From positions 62,001 through 126,000 of the forward strand of contig NZ_JFZG01000002.1 in assembly GCF_000607165.1 (NCBI RefSeq): a DNA stretch of 64,000 nt, written 5' to 3'. Below, in pieces: positions 37,045 through 47,950 of the stretch (positions within the stretch are counted from its first letter, which is position 1; every line of letters starts with the position of its first letter). Position numbers and translations under genes: made by a program. The notes beneath the pieces are model-generated. The model worked only from the letters and a program-made list of their open reading frames with translations. It was not told the origin of the DNA and did not search any database. Source of the stretch: Ralstonia pickettii. GTDB taxonomy: Bacteria; Pseudomonadota; Gammaproteobacteria; Burkholderiales; Burkholderiaceae.

Positions 37045-37890
37045 TCAGTTCAGGTTCTTGCTCATGGCGCGCAGCGTTGGCATGCGCTCCTTGAGCTTGG
37101 CCGTATCGGCTGCATCTGGCCGCGCGTCCACGTAGGCTTCCAGGTCTTCCAGCGCGGGTCGGAAGCACTCCAGGTTGGCGTAGGCCAACCCCCGGTCGCG
37201 CACTTCCTCGATCGAATCGGGCAGCAGGATCACCAACCGCTGCTGCACCGCCAGCAGGCGCTGCCAGCGCGATTCCTGCAGATAGATCGCCTTCAGATTG
37301 CGCAGCATGCGCGCGATGATCTCGCGGTGCGTGGCCACCTGCAGGAACACCCCGAGCGGCACCGAGTTCGGGTCTTCGATGCCTTCCTTCTCCAGGTACG
37401 GGTCGAGCATGTCCTGCAATTCTTCCTTCGACAGTGTCTGCCCTGTCAGCGGATCGAGCACGACCTCGCCTGCAGGAATGCTCATGCGTACCAGGAAGTG
37501 GTTGGGAAAAGACACGCCCTTGAGGGGCAGGCCAATCTGCTGGCCGATCTCCATCAGCAGCACCGCCAACGAGATCGGAATGCCGCGCCGGCTCTGCAGC
37601 ACGGTATTCAGATAGGAGTTCTCGGGATCGTAGTAATCGTTTGCATTGGGCCCGAAGCCCAGCTCGCGATAGAAGAACTGATTGAGCAGGCGCAGGCGCT
37701 GGATGGCCGGCGTGCCGTCGGCGATGCGGTTTTTGATCCGCGCGACCAGCACGTCGATGGCGGCCAGCTCTGCCTGCAGGTCCAGATCCGGATACGCGTC
37801 CTGCGCAATCGACAGGGCGGTTTCTGTGAGGGGAATGCTGTCGTCGTCCGCGACCAGGGCCGAAAAATAATCGAGGACTTTAGTGGTCAT
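37045..37890 (-). CDS. SirB1/transglutaminase-like protein with TPR-like C-terminus
   Basis: A 281-residue protein. The central segment LQSRRGIPISLAVLLMEIGQ...FPNHFLVR resembles a transglutaminase-type fold of the SirB1 family, and the C-terminal part (about 215-275, DRGLAYANLECFRPALEDLEAYV) has a tetratricopeptide pattern. The function is unknown; the family is often encoded next to murJ or prmC. The start at 37890 shares one base with the murJ stop. Confidence 0.8.
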   Translation of the reverse strand: MTTKVLDYFSALVADDDSIPLTETALSIAQDAYPDLDLQAELAAIDVLVARIKNRIADGTPAIQRLRLLNQFFYRELGFGPNANDYYDPENSYLNTVLQSRRGIPISLAVLLMEIGQQIGLPLKGVSFPNHFLVRMSIPAGEVVLDPLTGQTLSKEELQDMLDPYLEKEGIEDPNSVPLGVFLQVATHREIIARMLRNLKAIYLQESRWQRLLAVQQRLVILLPDSIEEVRDRGLAYANLECFRPALEDLEAYVDARPDAADTAKLKERMPTLRAMSKNLN

Positions 37891-39443
37891 CAGATGGCCT
37901 TTTTTCGGAACGTGGAAAACTTCAATCCAGTGAGCCACAGTGTACCGAAATAGACCACCGCGCACAGGACCAGACTTGCCCCCAGCAGCGCGATGCGCAC
38001 GAGCGGTTTGGCGCCCAGTCCGACCCAATCAAAATTGTGGGCAAGCCACAGCAGCACGCCCGCCAGCAGCAGTACAGCTGACATCACCTGCGCGAGGAAC
38101 AGCCCCCAGCCCGGCAGCGGGTGGTAATAGCCGCGCCGCCGCAGGCCAAAGAACAGCAGCGCCGCATTGATCGTCGCGCCAAAGCTGATCGACAGCGCCA
38201 GCCCCGCGTGTCCGAGAATCGGCACGAAGACATAGTTGGACAGCTGGGTCGCCACCAGCACCACCAGCGCGATCTTCACCGGCGTGCGGATGTCCTGCCG
38301 CGCATAGAAGCCTGGCGCCAGGATCTTGATGACGATCAGCCCGATCAGCCCCACGCCGTACGACGTCAGCGCCTGACGCGTCATCTCGACGTCCATGCCG
38401 GTGAATTTGCCGTAGTGGAACAGCGTGGCCGTGAGTGGTGCGCCAAACACGAACAGCCCCACTGCCGACGGCACTGCCAGCAGCACCGTCAGCCGCAGGC
38501 CCCAGTCGAGCAGCGACGAGTACTCTTCACGGTTGTTGTCGGCGCTTGCCTTCGACAGGCTTGGCAGCAGGATCGTCCCGAGCGCCACGCCCAGCAGTGC
38601 GGTCGGGAATTCCATCAGCCGGTCTGCGTAGTTCAGCCACGACACGCTGCCCGTCGGCAGGCGCGATGCAATGTTGGTGTTGATGATCAGGCTGATCTGC
38701 GCGACCGACACCGACAGCGTGGCCGGCAACATCTGCTTGAGCACGCGCCGCACGCCCGGGTGGTGCCACGCTGCGCGCACGTTGAACGACACGCGCGGCA
38801 GCATGCCCACACGGCGTAATGACGGAATCTGAATGGCCAGCTGCAGGATGCCGCCCACCACCACCGCATAGGCCTGCGCGTAGATGGGCGTTTCAAGATA
38901 TGGCGCCACAAACACCGCGGCCACGATGAACGACAGGTTCAGCAGCACCGGCGTGAAAGCGGGCACCGCAAATTGCCGCCACGTATTCAGAATGCCCGAC
39001 GCCAGCGCCACCAACGACACGAGCCCGATGTACGGAAACATCACGCGCGTCATGAAGATCGCCGAGATATAGGCTTGGTTCTCGTGCGCCTTGAAGCCCG
39101 TCGCGACAGCGGTGACGATCAACGGCGCGCCGATCACGCCCAGCGCCGAAATGATCACCAGGAACCACGTCATCACCGTGGCCACGGAGTCGACCAGTGC
39201 GCGTGTTTCGGCCTCCCCCTGCCGGTTCTTGAATTCGCCCAGGATCGGCACGAACGCTTGCGAGAACGCGCCCTCGGCCGAAAGACGACGCAGCAGGTTC
39301 GGGATGCGGAAGGCGACGTTGAAGGCATCGGTGTAAACCGAGGCACCGAAGGCGCGGGCGATCAGCGTCTCGCGAATGAGCCCCGTGATGCGCGAGAGCA
39401 TCGTTAGGCCGCTGATCGTGGCGAGTGTTTTGAGGAGATTCAA
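37890..39443 (-). CDS. murJ: Lipid II flippase MurJ
   Basis: MurJ moves lipid II across the cytoplasmic membrane for peptidoglycan synthesis. The protein has about 14 helices with the N-terminal MurJ motif SGLTMLSRITGLIRETLIAR, FNVAFRIPNLLRRLSAEGAF and the later EFPTALLGVALGTILLPSLS. The likely start is TTG 39443 giving (M)NLLKTLATIS; a GTG at 39482 is an alternative. It is divergent from rpsT. Confidence 0.94.
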   Translation of the reverse strand: MNLLKTLATISGLTMLSRITGLIRETLIARAFGASVYTDAFNVAFRIPNLLRRLSAEGAFSQAFVPILGEFKNRQGEAETRALVDSVATVMTWFLVIISALGVIGAPLIVTAVATGFKAHENQAYISAIFMTRVMFPYIGLVSLVALASGILNTWRQFAVPAFTPVLLNLSFIVAAVFVAPYLETPIYAQAYAVVVGGILQLAIQIPSLRRVGMLPRVSFNVRAAWHHPGVRRVLKQMLPATLSVSVAQISLIINTNIASRLPTGSVSWLNYADRLMEFPTALLGVALGTILLPSLSKASADNNREEYSSLLDWGLRLTVLLAVPSAVGLFVFGAPLTATLFHYGKFTGMDVEMTRQALTSYGVGLIGLIVIKILAPGFYARQDIRTPVKIALVVLVATQLSNYVFVPILGHAGLALSISFGATINAALLFFGLRRRGYYHPLPGWGLFLAQVMSAVLLLAGVLLWLAHNFDWVGLGAKPLVRIALLGASLVLCAVVYFGTLWLTGLKFSTFRKKAI

Positions 39444-39648
39444 GATGAATGCGTGGTTGGGCGCCGTCTGGGAGGCAAACACGGCGATGGCGGTCTGACC
39501 GACGGCGCCATGCGGGGTTCGCGCCCGGCGTGACAGACGTGACCGGAGGGCACAATTGCGGCCGTATTATAGGGACCGGCTCGTCATGCGCCCAAAAGTG
39601 CCGCAAAAGCCGCAAACTGCGGTCATCCGGGCGATTTCACAACAGGGT

Positions 39649-39678
39649 TTGCGTTGGGCGCAGAAGTCTGCGTATAAT
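39649..39678 (+). promoter_or_regulatory. Sigma-70 promoter of rpsT
   Basis: TTGCGT at 39649-39654 and TATAAT at 39673-39678 are separated by 18 bases. The predicted start near 39685 leaves a leader of about 74 bases before rpsT, long enough for the autoregulation known for S20. Confidence 0.7.
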
Positions 39679-39758
39679 TGCCGTCTTTCACCAATTTGCG
39701 CGCTTCGGCCTTCCGTGTCTCCCGGGGCGCTTGCTACCGTTTCTTCAGGGATTTTTCC

Positions 39759-40025
39759 ATGGCAAACACCGCACAAGCACGCAAGCGCGCACGCCAAGCC
39801 GTCGTTCAGAACGCTCACAACTCGGCTCTGCGCTCGCGTCTGCGTACTGCAATCAAGGGCGTCCGCAAGGCCGTGGCCGCTGGCGACAAGACTGCAGCCG
39901 CTGCTGCATTCAAGACCGCCCAAAGCACGATCGACAGCATCGCTGACAAGAAGATCGTCCACAAGAACAAGGCTGCACGCGCCAAGTCGCGTCTGTCCGC
40001 TGCCATCAAGGCAATGGCTGCCTAA
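39759..40025 (+). CDS. rpsT: 30S ribosomal protein S20
   Basis: An 88-residue basic helical protein: [20 protein letters not shown] and the C-terminal [20 protein letters not shown] are typical of S20, which binds 16S rRNA early in assembly. It is followed by a strong terminator at 40085-40113. Confidence 0.97.
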   Translation: MANTAQARKRARQAVVQNAHNSALRSRLRTAIKGVRKAVAAGDKTAAAAAFKTAQSTIDSIADKKIVHKNKAARAKSRLSAAIKAMAA

Positions 40026-40084
40026 GTTCGGGTGATGCCGGCTAGGCCGGCATGGCGCGGCACGCAATGTCGCGCTCCGGCGAT

Positions 40085-40113
40085 AAAAAAGCCCGTCTTC
40101 GGACGGGCTTTTT
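40085..40113 (+). terminator. Rho-independent terminator after rpsT
   Basis: GCCCGTC-TTCG-GACGGGC forms a stem with a stable UUCG tetraloop, preceded by six A and followed by five T. Confidence 0.93.
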
Positions 40114-40168
40114 GCATTCTGTGCGCGCCCCCATGGGCGAGGCGCGGCATCGGATGGACCTGGGAAAA

Positions 40169-40492
40169 CTAGCTTTTCGCGGGCGTGCCGCCTTCGGGCA
40201 GGATGCAGGCTTCCACGAGCTGCAGATTGTTGTCGTGCGCGAAGTTCAGCACGAAATCCAGCGCTTTGGGCTCGATGTCGCGCAGGCGCTCGTCGACGAA
40301 GACGCTGCGGATGCCGCCTGACATGACCGGGCGCACATAGGGGGAGTAGGTGAAGCGGGGGTCTCCGGTATCACCGGCGGGGCGGAACTGCGCCATCACA
40401 CCGCACAGCCGATCGGCCCAGTCGCTCGGGCGGAAGGTCTTTCCGTCGCGGGTGACGCCCTGGATAAAGAATTGGCGAGGGTTGGCTGCCAT
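40169..40492 (-). CDS. DUF3579 domain protein
   Basis: A 107-residue protein with MAANPRQFFIQGVTRDGKTF, PSDWADRLCGVM and VFVDERLRDIEPKALDFVLN. It belongs to a family of unknown function found mainly in betaproteobacteria. The start at 40492 is chosen because upstream residues are low-complexity. It lies between rpsT and argF and is divergent from argF. Confidence 0.8.
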   Translation of the reverse strand: MAANPRQFFIQGVTRDGKTFRPSDWADRLCGVMAQFRPAGDTGDPRFTYSPYVRPVMSGGIRSVFVDERLRDIEPKALDFVLNFAHDNNLQLVEACILPEGGTPAKS

Positions 40493-40860
40493 GGACTGCG
40501 TGGGGCTGTGGAGATTTGCAAACGACTTCGACCGTGCGGGTGCCGCAACGTTCGAGCGGGGTGCACTTGTGGTGCGGATGATGCGCCTGCCTGGTTGCCG
40601 ATTCATGAACCGGACGGACCGGCTTGTCGTACCGGTTTGCGGGCGGTCAGGGCATCCGAAGCAGCCAGTATTATATCTTATATAAGACTTTCATCGGCCT
40701 TTCACCCGAGCCTTTGTGCTAGCGGGCCCGCGGGGCGTGAAACTCGCCAAACCGGTGGCGATCCCGTATGATGGACTGAATCTTCAACAGGCAAGGCGGC
40801 TAGGGCGACGTGCAACGGGATGTTCCCGGTGCGTCATCTGCAGGCCGCCTTCGTTGTTTT
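40493..40860. promoter_or_regulatory. Intergenic region upstream of argF
   Basis: This 368-base gap separates the divergent DUF3579 and argF genes. It contains a locally AT-rich spot TATTATATCTTATATAAG (40669-40686) with direct TTATAT repeats, the likely promoter or regulator site for one of them, but no -35 at standard spacing was found. No gene is seen. Confidence 0.4.
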
Positions 40861-41787
40861 ATGAACCCACCAAGCTCGATCAAGCACTACCTGCAGTTCA
40901 AGGACTTTTCGCTGGAAGAGTACGAATACCTGCTGGACCGTTCCGCGATCCTCAAGGCCAAGTTCAAGAACTACGAGACGTGGCACCCGCTGCACGACCG
41001 CACGCTCGCCATGATCTTCGAGAAGAATTCCACGCGTACGCGCCTGTCGTTCGAAGCCGGCATTCACCAGCTCGGCGGCCACGCGGTCTTCCTGAACACG
41101 CGCGATTCCCAACTGGGGCGCGGTGAGCCGATTGAAGACGCCGCGCAGGTCATCTCCCGCATGACTGACATCATCATGATCCGCACCTTCGGGCAGGAGA
41201 TCATCGAACGTTTTGCCGCGCATTCGCGCGTGCCGGTCATCAACGGGCTGACCAACGAATATCACCCGTGCCAGGTGCTGGCCGACATCTTCACCTTCAT
41301 CGAACAGCGTGGGCCCATCAAGGGCAAGACCGTCACGTGGGTGGGCGATGCCAACAACATGGCGTACACGTGGATCCAGGCGGCTGAGATTCTCGGCTTC
41401 CGCTTCCATTTTTCTGCACCGAAGGGCTATCAGCTTGATCCGGCCATGGTGGCTGATTCCGCTTTGCCGTTCGTGCATGTGTTCGAAAGCCCGCTTGAAG
41501 CCTGCGATGGCGCGCACCTGGTGACCACCGACGTGTGGACCAGCATGGGCTACGAAGCCGAGAACGAAGCGCGCAAGAAAGCCTTCGGCGACTGGATGGT
41601 CACCGAGGCGATGATGCAGCGCGCGCAACCGGATGCGCTGTTCATGCACTGCCTGCCCGCGCACCGCGGCGAGGAAGTCGAGGCGGCCGTCATCGACGGC
41701 AAGCAGAGCGTTGTGTGGGATGAGGCGGAAAACCGCCTGCACGTGCAGAAGGCGCTGATGGAATACCTGCTCTGCGGGCGCTATTGA
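40861..41787 (+). CDS. argF: Ornithine carbamoyltransferase
   Basis: ArgF makes citrulline from ornithine and carbamoyl phosphate in arginine synthesis. The 308-residue protein has the carbamoyl-phosphate motif STRTRLSFEAG, EYHPCQVLAD, and the active-site HCLPAHRGEEV. It faces argG, encoding the next enzyme, on the opposite strand, with a shared terminator between them. Confidence 0.97.
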   Translation: MNPPSSIKHYLQFKDFSLEEYEYLLDRSAILKAKFKNYETWHPLHDRTLAMIFEKNSTRTRLSFEAGIHQLGGHAVFLNTRDSQLGRGEPIEDAAQVISRMTDIIMIRTFGQEIIERFAAHSRVPVINGLTNEYHPCQVLADIFTFIEQRGPIKGKTVTWVGDANNMAYTWIQAAEILGFRFHFSAPKGYQLDPAMVADSALPFVHVFESPLEACDGAHLVTTDVWTSMGYEAENEARKKAFGDWMVTEAMMQRAQPDALFMHCLPAHRGEEVEAAVIDGKQSVVWDEAENRLHVQKALMEYLLCGRY

Positions 41788-41813
41788 GCCCAGCGGCCAA
41801 GCCCGCAGCCATG

Positions 41814-41851
41814 AAAAAGGCCGCTCCGATTGACGTCGGAGCGGCCTTTTT
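41814..41851. terminator. Bidirectional terminator between argF and argG
   Basis: A 16-base stem with a six-base loop, A5 and GGCCGCTCCGA on one side and TCGGAGCGGCC with T5 on the other. It ends both argF (plus) and argG (minus). Confidence 0.95.
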
Positions 41852-41870
41852 GCCTTGAAGCGGCAGGCGG

Positions 41871-43250
<1,380 letters not shown>

Positions 43251-43568
43251 TTAGGCATAGTGGCAGATGTAGTGGTAGGCCTCGGTCACCCGAATGTCGA
43301 ACTTCGAGTTGGCCGGAACCTGGAAGCTTTCGCCGGCGCCGGACGTCTTCCACTCATCGGAGCCGTCGAGCTTGTATTCGCACGAACCGCCCACGCACTC
43401 CATGATCTCGGCTGCGGCTGTCCCGAAGGTCAGCGTGGCCGGCAGCACCACGCCCACGGACTTCTTGGTGCCGTCGGGCAGGGTAAAGCTGTGACTGACG
43501 CACTTTCCGTCAAAGTACACATTGGCCTTGGTGGTCAGGCGGACGCCGTCAAAGGTTTCGGTGGTCAT
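43251..43568 (-). CDS. ppnP: Pyrimidine/purine nucleoside phosphorylase PpnP
   Basis: A 105-residue cupin-fold enzyme (former DUF1255). GVVLPATLTFGTAAAEIMEC, GESFQVPANSKFDIRV and the C-terminal YHYICHY are family marks. It phosphorolyses a broad range of nucleosides. It lies just upstream of argG on the same strand, 42 bases apart. Confidence 0.9.
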   Translation of the reverse strand: MTTETFDGVRLTTKANVYFDGKCVSHSFTLPDGTKKSVGVVLPATLTFGTAAAEIMECVGGSCEYKLDGSDEWKTSGAGESFQVPANSKFDIRVTEAYHYICHYA

Positions 43569-43716
43569 GAAATGGAACGCGAAAAGGGAAGTCGTAGGGT
43601 CAAACCAGCCATTTTAGGCCATTGGGTCGACCGCGGGTACGTCAAGCGAGGGGCAGGCCGGGTCCAGACGGACGGGATGTGGCGCAAGGCTCTCAAGAAG
43701 CCGTCCGCCGGGCTAT

Positions 43717-44745
43717 TTACACCACCACGGGTTCGGGTTCGATGCGTACGCCAAAGCGCGTATGAACCGCGTCCTGGATCTCGCGCGCCAGCGTCATCAA
43801 CTGGACCGCGCTGCCGCCGCCACGGTGCACCAGCACCAGCGCCTGCTTCTCATACACGCCCACAGCGCCGCTCTGCCGACCCTTGAAGCCGCATTGATCG
43901 ATCAACCAGCCGGCGGCAAGCTTGTAGGTGCCGTTCGGCTGTGCATATCCGACCAGATTCGGGAAGCGCGCAACCAGCGCATCGCGCGTAGCGGCATCGA
44001 CGATGGGGTTCTTGAAGAAGCTGCCCGCGTTGCCGATCTCCGCCGGGTCGGGTAGCTTGCGGCGGCGGATAGTGACCACCGCATCGAAGATGTCCTGCGC
44101 AGTCGGGCTGGCGATGTTTTGCGCGGCCAGCTCGCGTGCGAGTTCGGCGTAGTGCGTGTCGGGCTGCCAGTCGACCGGCAGGGCGAAGGTCACCTCGGTG
44201 ATGACGTAGCGATCGGCACCGGCGCGTTTGAAGACGCTGTCGCGGTAGCCAAAGGCGCAATCGGCGGCGGTAAGGGTGACGAACTCGCCGGCGTGGCGGT
44301 CGTATGCGCACAGGGAGTGGAAGCGGTCCTTGATCTCGACGCCGTATGCGCCGATGTTCTGGATGGGGGCCGCGCCCACCGTACCGGGAATCAGTGCGAG
44401 GTTTTCCAGCCCAGGCAAGCCATGGGAGACGGTGTGAGCCACCAGGCCGTGCCACGATTCGCCGCCGCCTGCGGTGACGGTGTGGACTTCGCGGCCCTCG
44501 ACCGTGCTTTGGCCGGCGGCGATGCCCGGAATCTCCATCAGCAGCACGAGGCCTTCGAAATCGCGCGTGAGCACGACGTTGCTGCCGCCACCCAGCACCA
44601 GAACAGGCAGGCCCTGCACGCGCGGGTCGGCCAGCGCGGCGGGAATGTCTTCCGGCGTGCGCACGTGCGCGGCGTAGCGGGCGGTGGCCTCAAAACGGAA
44701 CGTGTTGTGCTGGCCTAGGGGATAATGCGTGTCGAGCAACGCCAT
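43717..44745 (-). CDS. murB: UDP-N-acetylenolpyruvoylglucosamine reductase
   Basis: MurB reduces the enolpyruvyl group to form UDP-N-acetylmuramic acid. The 342-residue type I flavoprotein has VLGGGSNVVLTRDFEGLV, LIPGTVGAAPIQNIGAYGVE, the catalytic Ser in GNAGSFFKNPIV and the Glu in GVRIEPEPVVV. The start at 44745 is preceded at 44773-44778 by TATAAT on the minus strand, consistent with a short-leader promoter. Confidence 0.95.
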   Translation of the reverse strand: MALLDTHYPLGQHNTFRFEATARYAAHVRTPEDIPAALADPRVQGLPVLVLGGGSNVVLTRDFEGLVLLMEIPGIAAGQSTVEGREVHTVTAGGGESWHGLVAHTVSHGLPGLENLALIPGTVGAAPIQNIGAYGVEIKDRFHSLCAYDRHAGEFVTLTAADCAFGYRDSVFKRAGADRYVITEVTFALPVDWQPDTHYAELARELAAQNIASPTAQDIFDAVVTIRRRKLPDPAEIGNAGSFFKNPIVDAATRDALVARFPNLVGYAQPNGTYKLAAGWLIDQCGFKGRQSGAVGVYEKQALVLVHRGGGSAVQLMTLAREIQDAVHTRFGVRIEPEPVVV

Positions 44746-44851
44746 GGCGCCAAATCTGCTGGGAAAGCCGAGATTATAGAAGCCATGGCACACGCGGCAC
44801 CCGCAGCGAGGCGCCGCAGCAACCCGAATTCAAGTCTGCAAGGAGAACAGG

Positions 44852-45337
44852 ATGCCGTCGTTTGACGTGGTATGCGAAGCCAACATGGTGGAAGTGAAGA
44901 ACGCCGTGGAACAGGCCAACAAAGAGATTTCGACGCGATTCGACTTCAAGGGCTCGGACTCCCGGGTCGAGCACAAGGAGCAGGAACTGACCTTGTTTGC
45001 CGATGACGATTTCAAGATCGGCCAGGTGAACGATGTGCTGATGAACAAGCTCGCCAAGCGCAACGTCGACGTGCGCTTCCTTGACTACCAGGACAAGCAG
45101 AAAATCGGCGGCGACAAGATGAAGCAGGTCGTCAAGATCAAGAAGGGTGTCTCTGGCGACCTGGCCAAGAAGATCGTCAAGACGATCAAGGACAGCAAGA
45201 TCAAGGTGCAGGCAAGCATTCAGGGCGATGCGGTGCGTGTGACCGGCGCCAAGCGCGATGACCTGCAAAGCGTGATTGCCATGCTGCGCAAGGACGTGAG
45301 CGACACGCCGCTGGATTTCAATAACTTCCGCGACTGA
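44852..45337 (+). CDS. yajQ: YajQ family nucleotide-binding protein
   Basis: A 161-residue protein with [30 protein letters not shown] and [18 protein letters not shown], which are typical of the UPF0234/YajQ family. Members bind nucleotides; some bind cyclic di-GMP. It is divergent from murB. Confidence 0.95.
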   Translation: MPSFDVVCEANMVEVKNAVEQANKEISTRFDFKGSDSRVEHKEQELTLFADDDFKIGQVNDVLMNKLAKRNVDVRFLDYQDKQKIGGDKMKQVVKIKKGVSGDLAKKIVKTIKDSKIKVQASIQGDAVRVTGAKRDDLQSVIAMLRKDVSDTPLDFNNFRD

Positions 45338-45356
45338 GCCCGTCGCGCTTCCAAGC

Positions 45357-45383
45357 AAAACGCCCCGCACGAGCGGGGCGTTT
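45357..45383. terminator. Terminator between yajQ and the acylase gene
   Basis: AAAACGCCCCGC and GCGGGGCGTTT form an 11-base stem with a four-base loop. It lies between the convergent stops of yajQ and the acylase gene, so it can serve both strands. Confidence 0.85.
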
Positions 45384-45403
45384 GCATTTGCAGCGGCAAA
45401 ACC

Positions 45404-47791
45404 TCACTGCGACAGCTTGGTCACCTTGAGTGCAGGATCCGCGGCGATGGCGGCTTCCGAGAACGGCAGCCGGTTCCAGCGCTTGGCAGAGAACTCGCGC
45501 ATCTGGTCGAACGCATGCGACGATGCCGGATCGGTCGATTCACCGTAGGTCAGCAGCGCATCGGCCACGGGGCCCTGATCGTCGAACGTGACGGTCTGGA
45601 TGTAGCTGGTGCCGAAATACACCTGCAAGCCCTTCGGCCCGATCGGCGTGCTTTGCAGCTTGTTCAGCACGCCTTCGTATTCCTCGCCGCCATGCAGGGC
45701 GATGTCGCCGCCCGGCGCGTGGGCCGCTTGGACAGTGCCCAGCGGCGCATCCAGCGCAAAGCCGGCGGTGCGGACGGCGCCCACGGCATCTTTCAACGCT
45801 TTGAACACGGCCGTGCGCACGGTTGCATCGCTCATGCGCAGGTTGCGCGGTGTGTGGATCGGATCAGCCGGGTTGAAGTCGACCGCGTAGACATGGGGGA
45901 TGTCCTTGGCGCGCATCCAGAACTCGCGGAACAGGTGCGCGGCGCGGGCGTCGACGTTGTCCGTGAGGTTCCATTGCGCGAGGGCAGCGCAGCCGTCGCG
46001 CACATCGGCATCGAGGTTGGCCGTGGCCTTGCAGGCGGCCAGTAGATCGTCGCGCACGAGGTGGCCGGCGAGGTTGGCATCGCGGAAGATCATCGCCTGC
46101 AGGTTCGGCAGGTTGACCTTGTTGCCGGGCAGCCCGTCGGTGCCGGCGAGGCGGCGCTCGATCTCGATCAGGCCGATGCGGGTGCGCAGGCGTTGCGGCA
46201 CGTCGGTCGAGCCCATCACCGGCGAGAAGCCCGTCAGCTTCTGCGCCGGATTGCTTAGCCACGAGCTGTCGTTGCTGTTCGCGACGTAGTCATCGCGCTC
46301 CAGCACCGGCATGCGTGCGGGGGCCACCAAGCCTGGCACCGGCGACGCCGGATCGACCCGCCAGTTGCACGCACTGCGTGAGCCATCGAGCAGCACCAAG
46401 CCCACGCCCTTGAAGAGCTTGTCGGCCAGCGGAGAGGGCGCACAACGCTTGAGCGCTTCAGCCGACACATCCGGCGTGGTTGAAACGTCGGCAAACAGCG
46501 CACGGCCGTTGCGGTCGGTGGCAATGGTGTTCACCCAGGGGATGCCGAGGTTGCTGATGGCCTGCCGGATGCCCGCCACGTCCTTGGCCTGCGCGATATG
46601 CAGCCACGTATCGATGGAGCGCGTGTTGTTGCGATTGACGTCGCGTAGCGTGTAGGCCTTCTGTGTGGTCCACGGCATGCCGCCGGCCGGCATCGACAGC
46701 ACCGGCCCGTACACCGTGTTGTAGAAGGTGTGGGTGCGATGCTCGATGCGGCCGTCCGGCAGCTTCACGTCAAAGGCCACGGTGCGCGTGGTCATCTTGT
46801 GCGGCTTGCCGTCGATCAGGTAGGTGGTCGGATCGCCCTCGGCAAGCTTCAGTTCGAACAGCGTGAAGCGGCGGCCGGTGGAAACGGTGTGCGTCCATGC
46901 CACGTCTTTGTTGAAGCCGATGCTGACGACGGGGAACGCGGCAATCGACGCGCCCATCACGTCCAGCTTGCCCGGCACGGTCAGGTGGACCTGGTAGAAG
47001 CGGTTGGTGGTTGTCCACGGGAAGTGCGGGTTGCCGAGCAGCACACCCCGACCGGTATCGGTGGCGGCCTTGCCGAAGGCCCAGCCGTTGGAGCCGATCG
47101 GCATGTCGCGCAGTTGCAGGTCGCGGTCGAGTGCAGCGGTGTCGACGGCATGCGGTGGAACGACCGCTGAGGCAGGCGCGCCGCCCGGCGGCTGCGCGGC
47201 GACGATGCTCGCCAGCATGGCGCCCGCGCTGGCCTGGATGGCCTTCTCTTCGCCCATCAGCATCATGTCGGCCACTGTAAGCGGGCGCACCCATTCCGCA
47301 TTGCGGCAGGCTGCCGGGCGGTTCGCGGCCGGCGTGTCTTTCAGATAGCGGTTGTAGCCCGCGATGTAGCCGCGCAGCAGCTCGCGCGCTTCAGGCGACA
47401 TCTGTGCATAGCCAGCGCGCAGGCCAGCTTCATCAAACGCACTCTTGAAGAAAGCGTCGGCTTGCGTGTTGGGCACCGGCTTGAACGACACCACGACGGT
47501 GCCGTCCGGCCCGAATGTCTTCGAGCGCTCGCCGTTGACGGTGACGACCTGGTCGGCGAGCAGGCACACGTTGTCCTGCGCATAGGCATAGGCCATCCCG
47601 AAGCCGAGGCTGGCGTAGTCGTTGGCCCGGATGTGCGGAATGCCGAAGCGGGTGCGGCTGATTTCGGCCGAAAGGCCGGTGTCCGAAGGCGTGGCCCAGC
47701 CGCTGTCTGTGCTGGCGCAGCCGGCCAGCGCCGCAAGCGCGGCCGTGGCAAGCGTGGCGCGCAATGCGAATCCCTGCATGAATCGCTGCAT
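45404..47791 (-). CDS. aiiD: Acyl-homoserine-lactone acylase, AiiD/Aac type (Ntn-hydrolase, penicillin acylase family)
   Basis: A 795-residue exported hydrolase. The N-terminus has a hydrophobic stretch and a lipobox-like ALAGC (Cys25), so it may be a lipoprotein or an ordinary signal-peptide protein. The autocatalytic cleavage site and nucleophile are seen in MPIGSNGWAFGK (Gly233-Ser234). WTHTVSTGRRFTLFEL and NSNDSSWLSNPAQKLTG are family marks. AiiD-like enzymes from Ralstonia hydrolyse the amide bond of long-chain acyl-homoserine lactones. The start at 47791 gives the signal at the N-terminus. It is divergent from an AraC regulator. Confidence 0.85.
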   Translation of the reverse strand: MQRFMQGFALRATLATAALAALAGCASTDSGWATPSDTGLSAEISRTRFGIPHIRANDYASLGFGMAYAYAQDNVCLLADQVVTVNGERSKTFGPDGTVVVSFKPVPNTQADAFFKSAFDEAGLRAGYAQMSPEARELLRGYIAGYNRYLKDTPAANRPAACRNAEWVRPLTVADMMLMGEEKAIQASAGAMLASIVAAQPPGGAPASAVVPPHAVDTAALDRDLQLRDMPIGSNGWAFGKAATDTGRGVLLGNPHFPWTTTNRFYQVHLTVPGKLDVMGASIAAFPVVSIGFNKDVAWTHTVSTGRRFTLFELKLAEGDPTTYLIDGKPHKMTTRTVAFDVKLPDGRIEHRTHTFYNTVYGPVLSMPAGGMPWTTQKAYTLRDVNRNNTRSIDTWLHIAQAKDVAGIRQAISNLGIPWVNTIATDRNGRALFADVSTTPDVSAEALKRCAPSPLADKLFKGVGLVLLDGSRSACNWRVDPASPVPGLVAPARMPVLERDDYVANSNDSSWLSNPAQKLTGFSPVMGSTDVPQRLRTRIGLIEIERRLAGTDGLPGNKVNLPNLQAMIFRDANLAGHLVRDDLLAACKATANLDADVRDGCAALAQWNLTDNVDARAAHLFREFWMRAKDIPHVYAVDFNPADPIHTPRNLRMSDATVRTAVFKALKDAVGAVRTAGFALDAPLGTVQAAHAPGGDIALHGGEEYEGVLNKLQSTPIGPKGLQVYFGTSYIQTVTFDDQGPVADALLTYGESTDPASSHAFDQMREFSAKRWNRLPFSEAAIAADPALKVTKLSQ

Positions 47792-47950
47792 CGTGCGTTG
47801 TCTCCTGATGTCGGTGTTGTTATGGCGGTCGCGTCTGCGCGCAGCCGTCGCCGCATCGTCAATCGGGCCAGTCCTATTCGAAAGAGGTATTCCCGCCAAA
47901 GTTGGGGTCGATATCGCCACGTGGATTGCAGCCCGCGCCTATACTCGCGC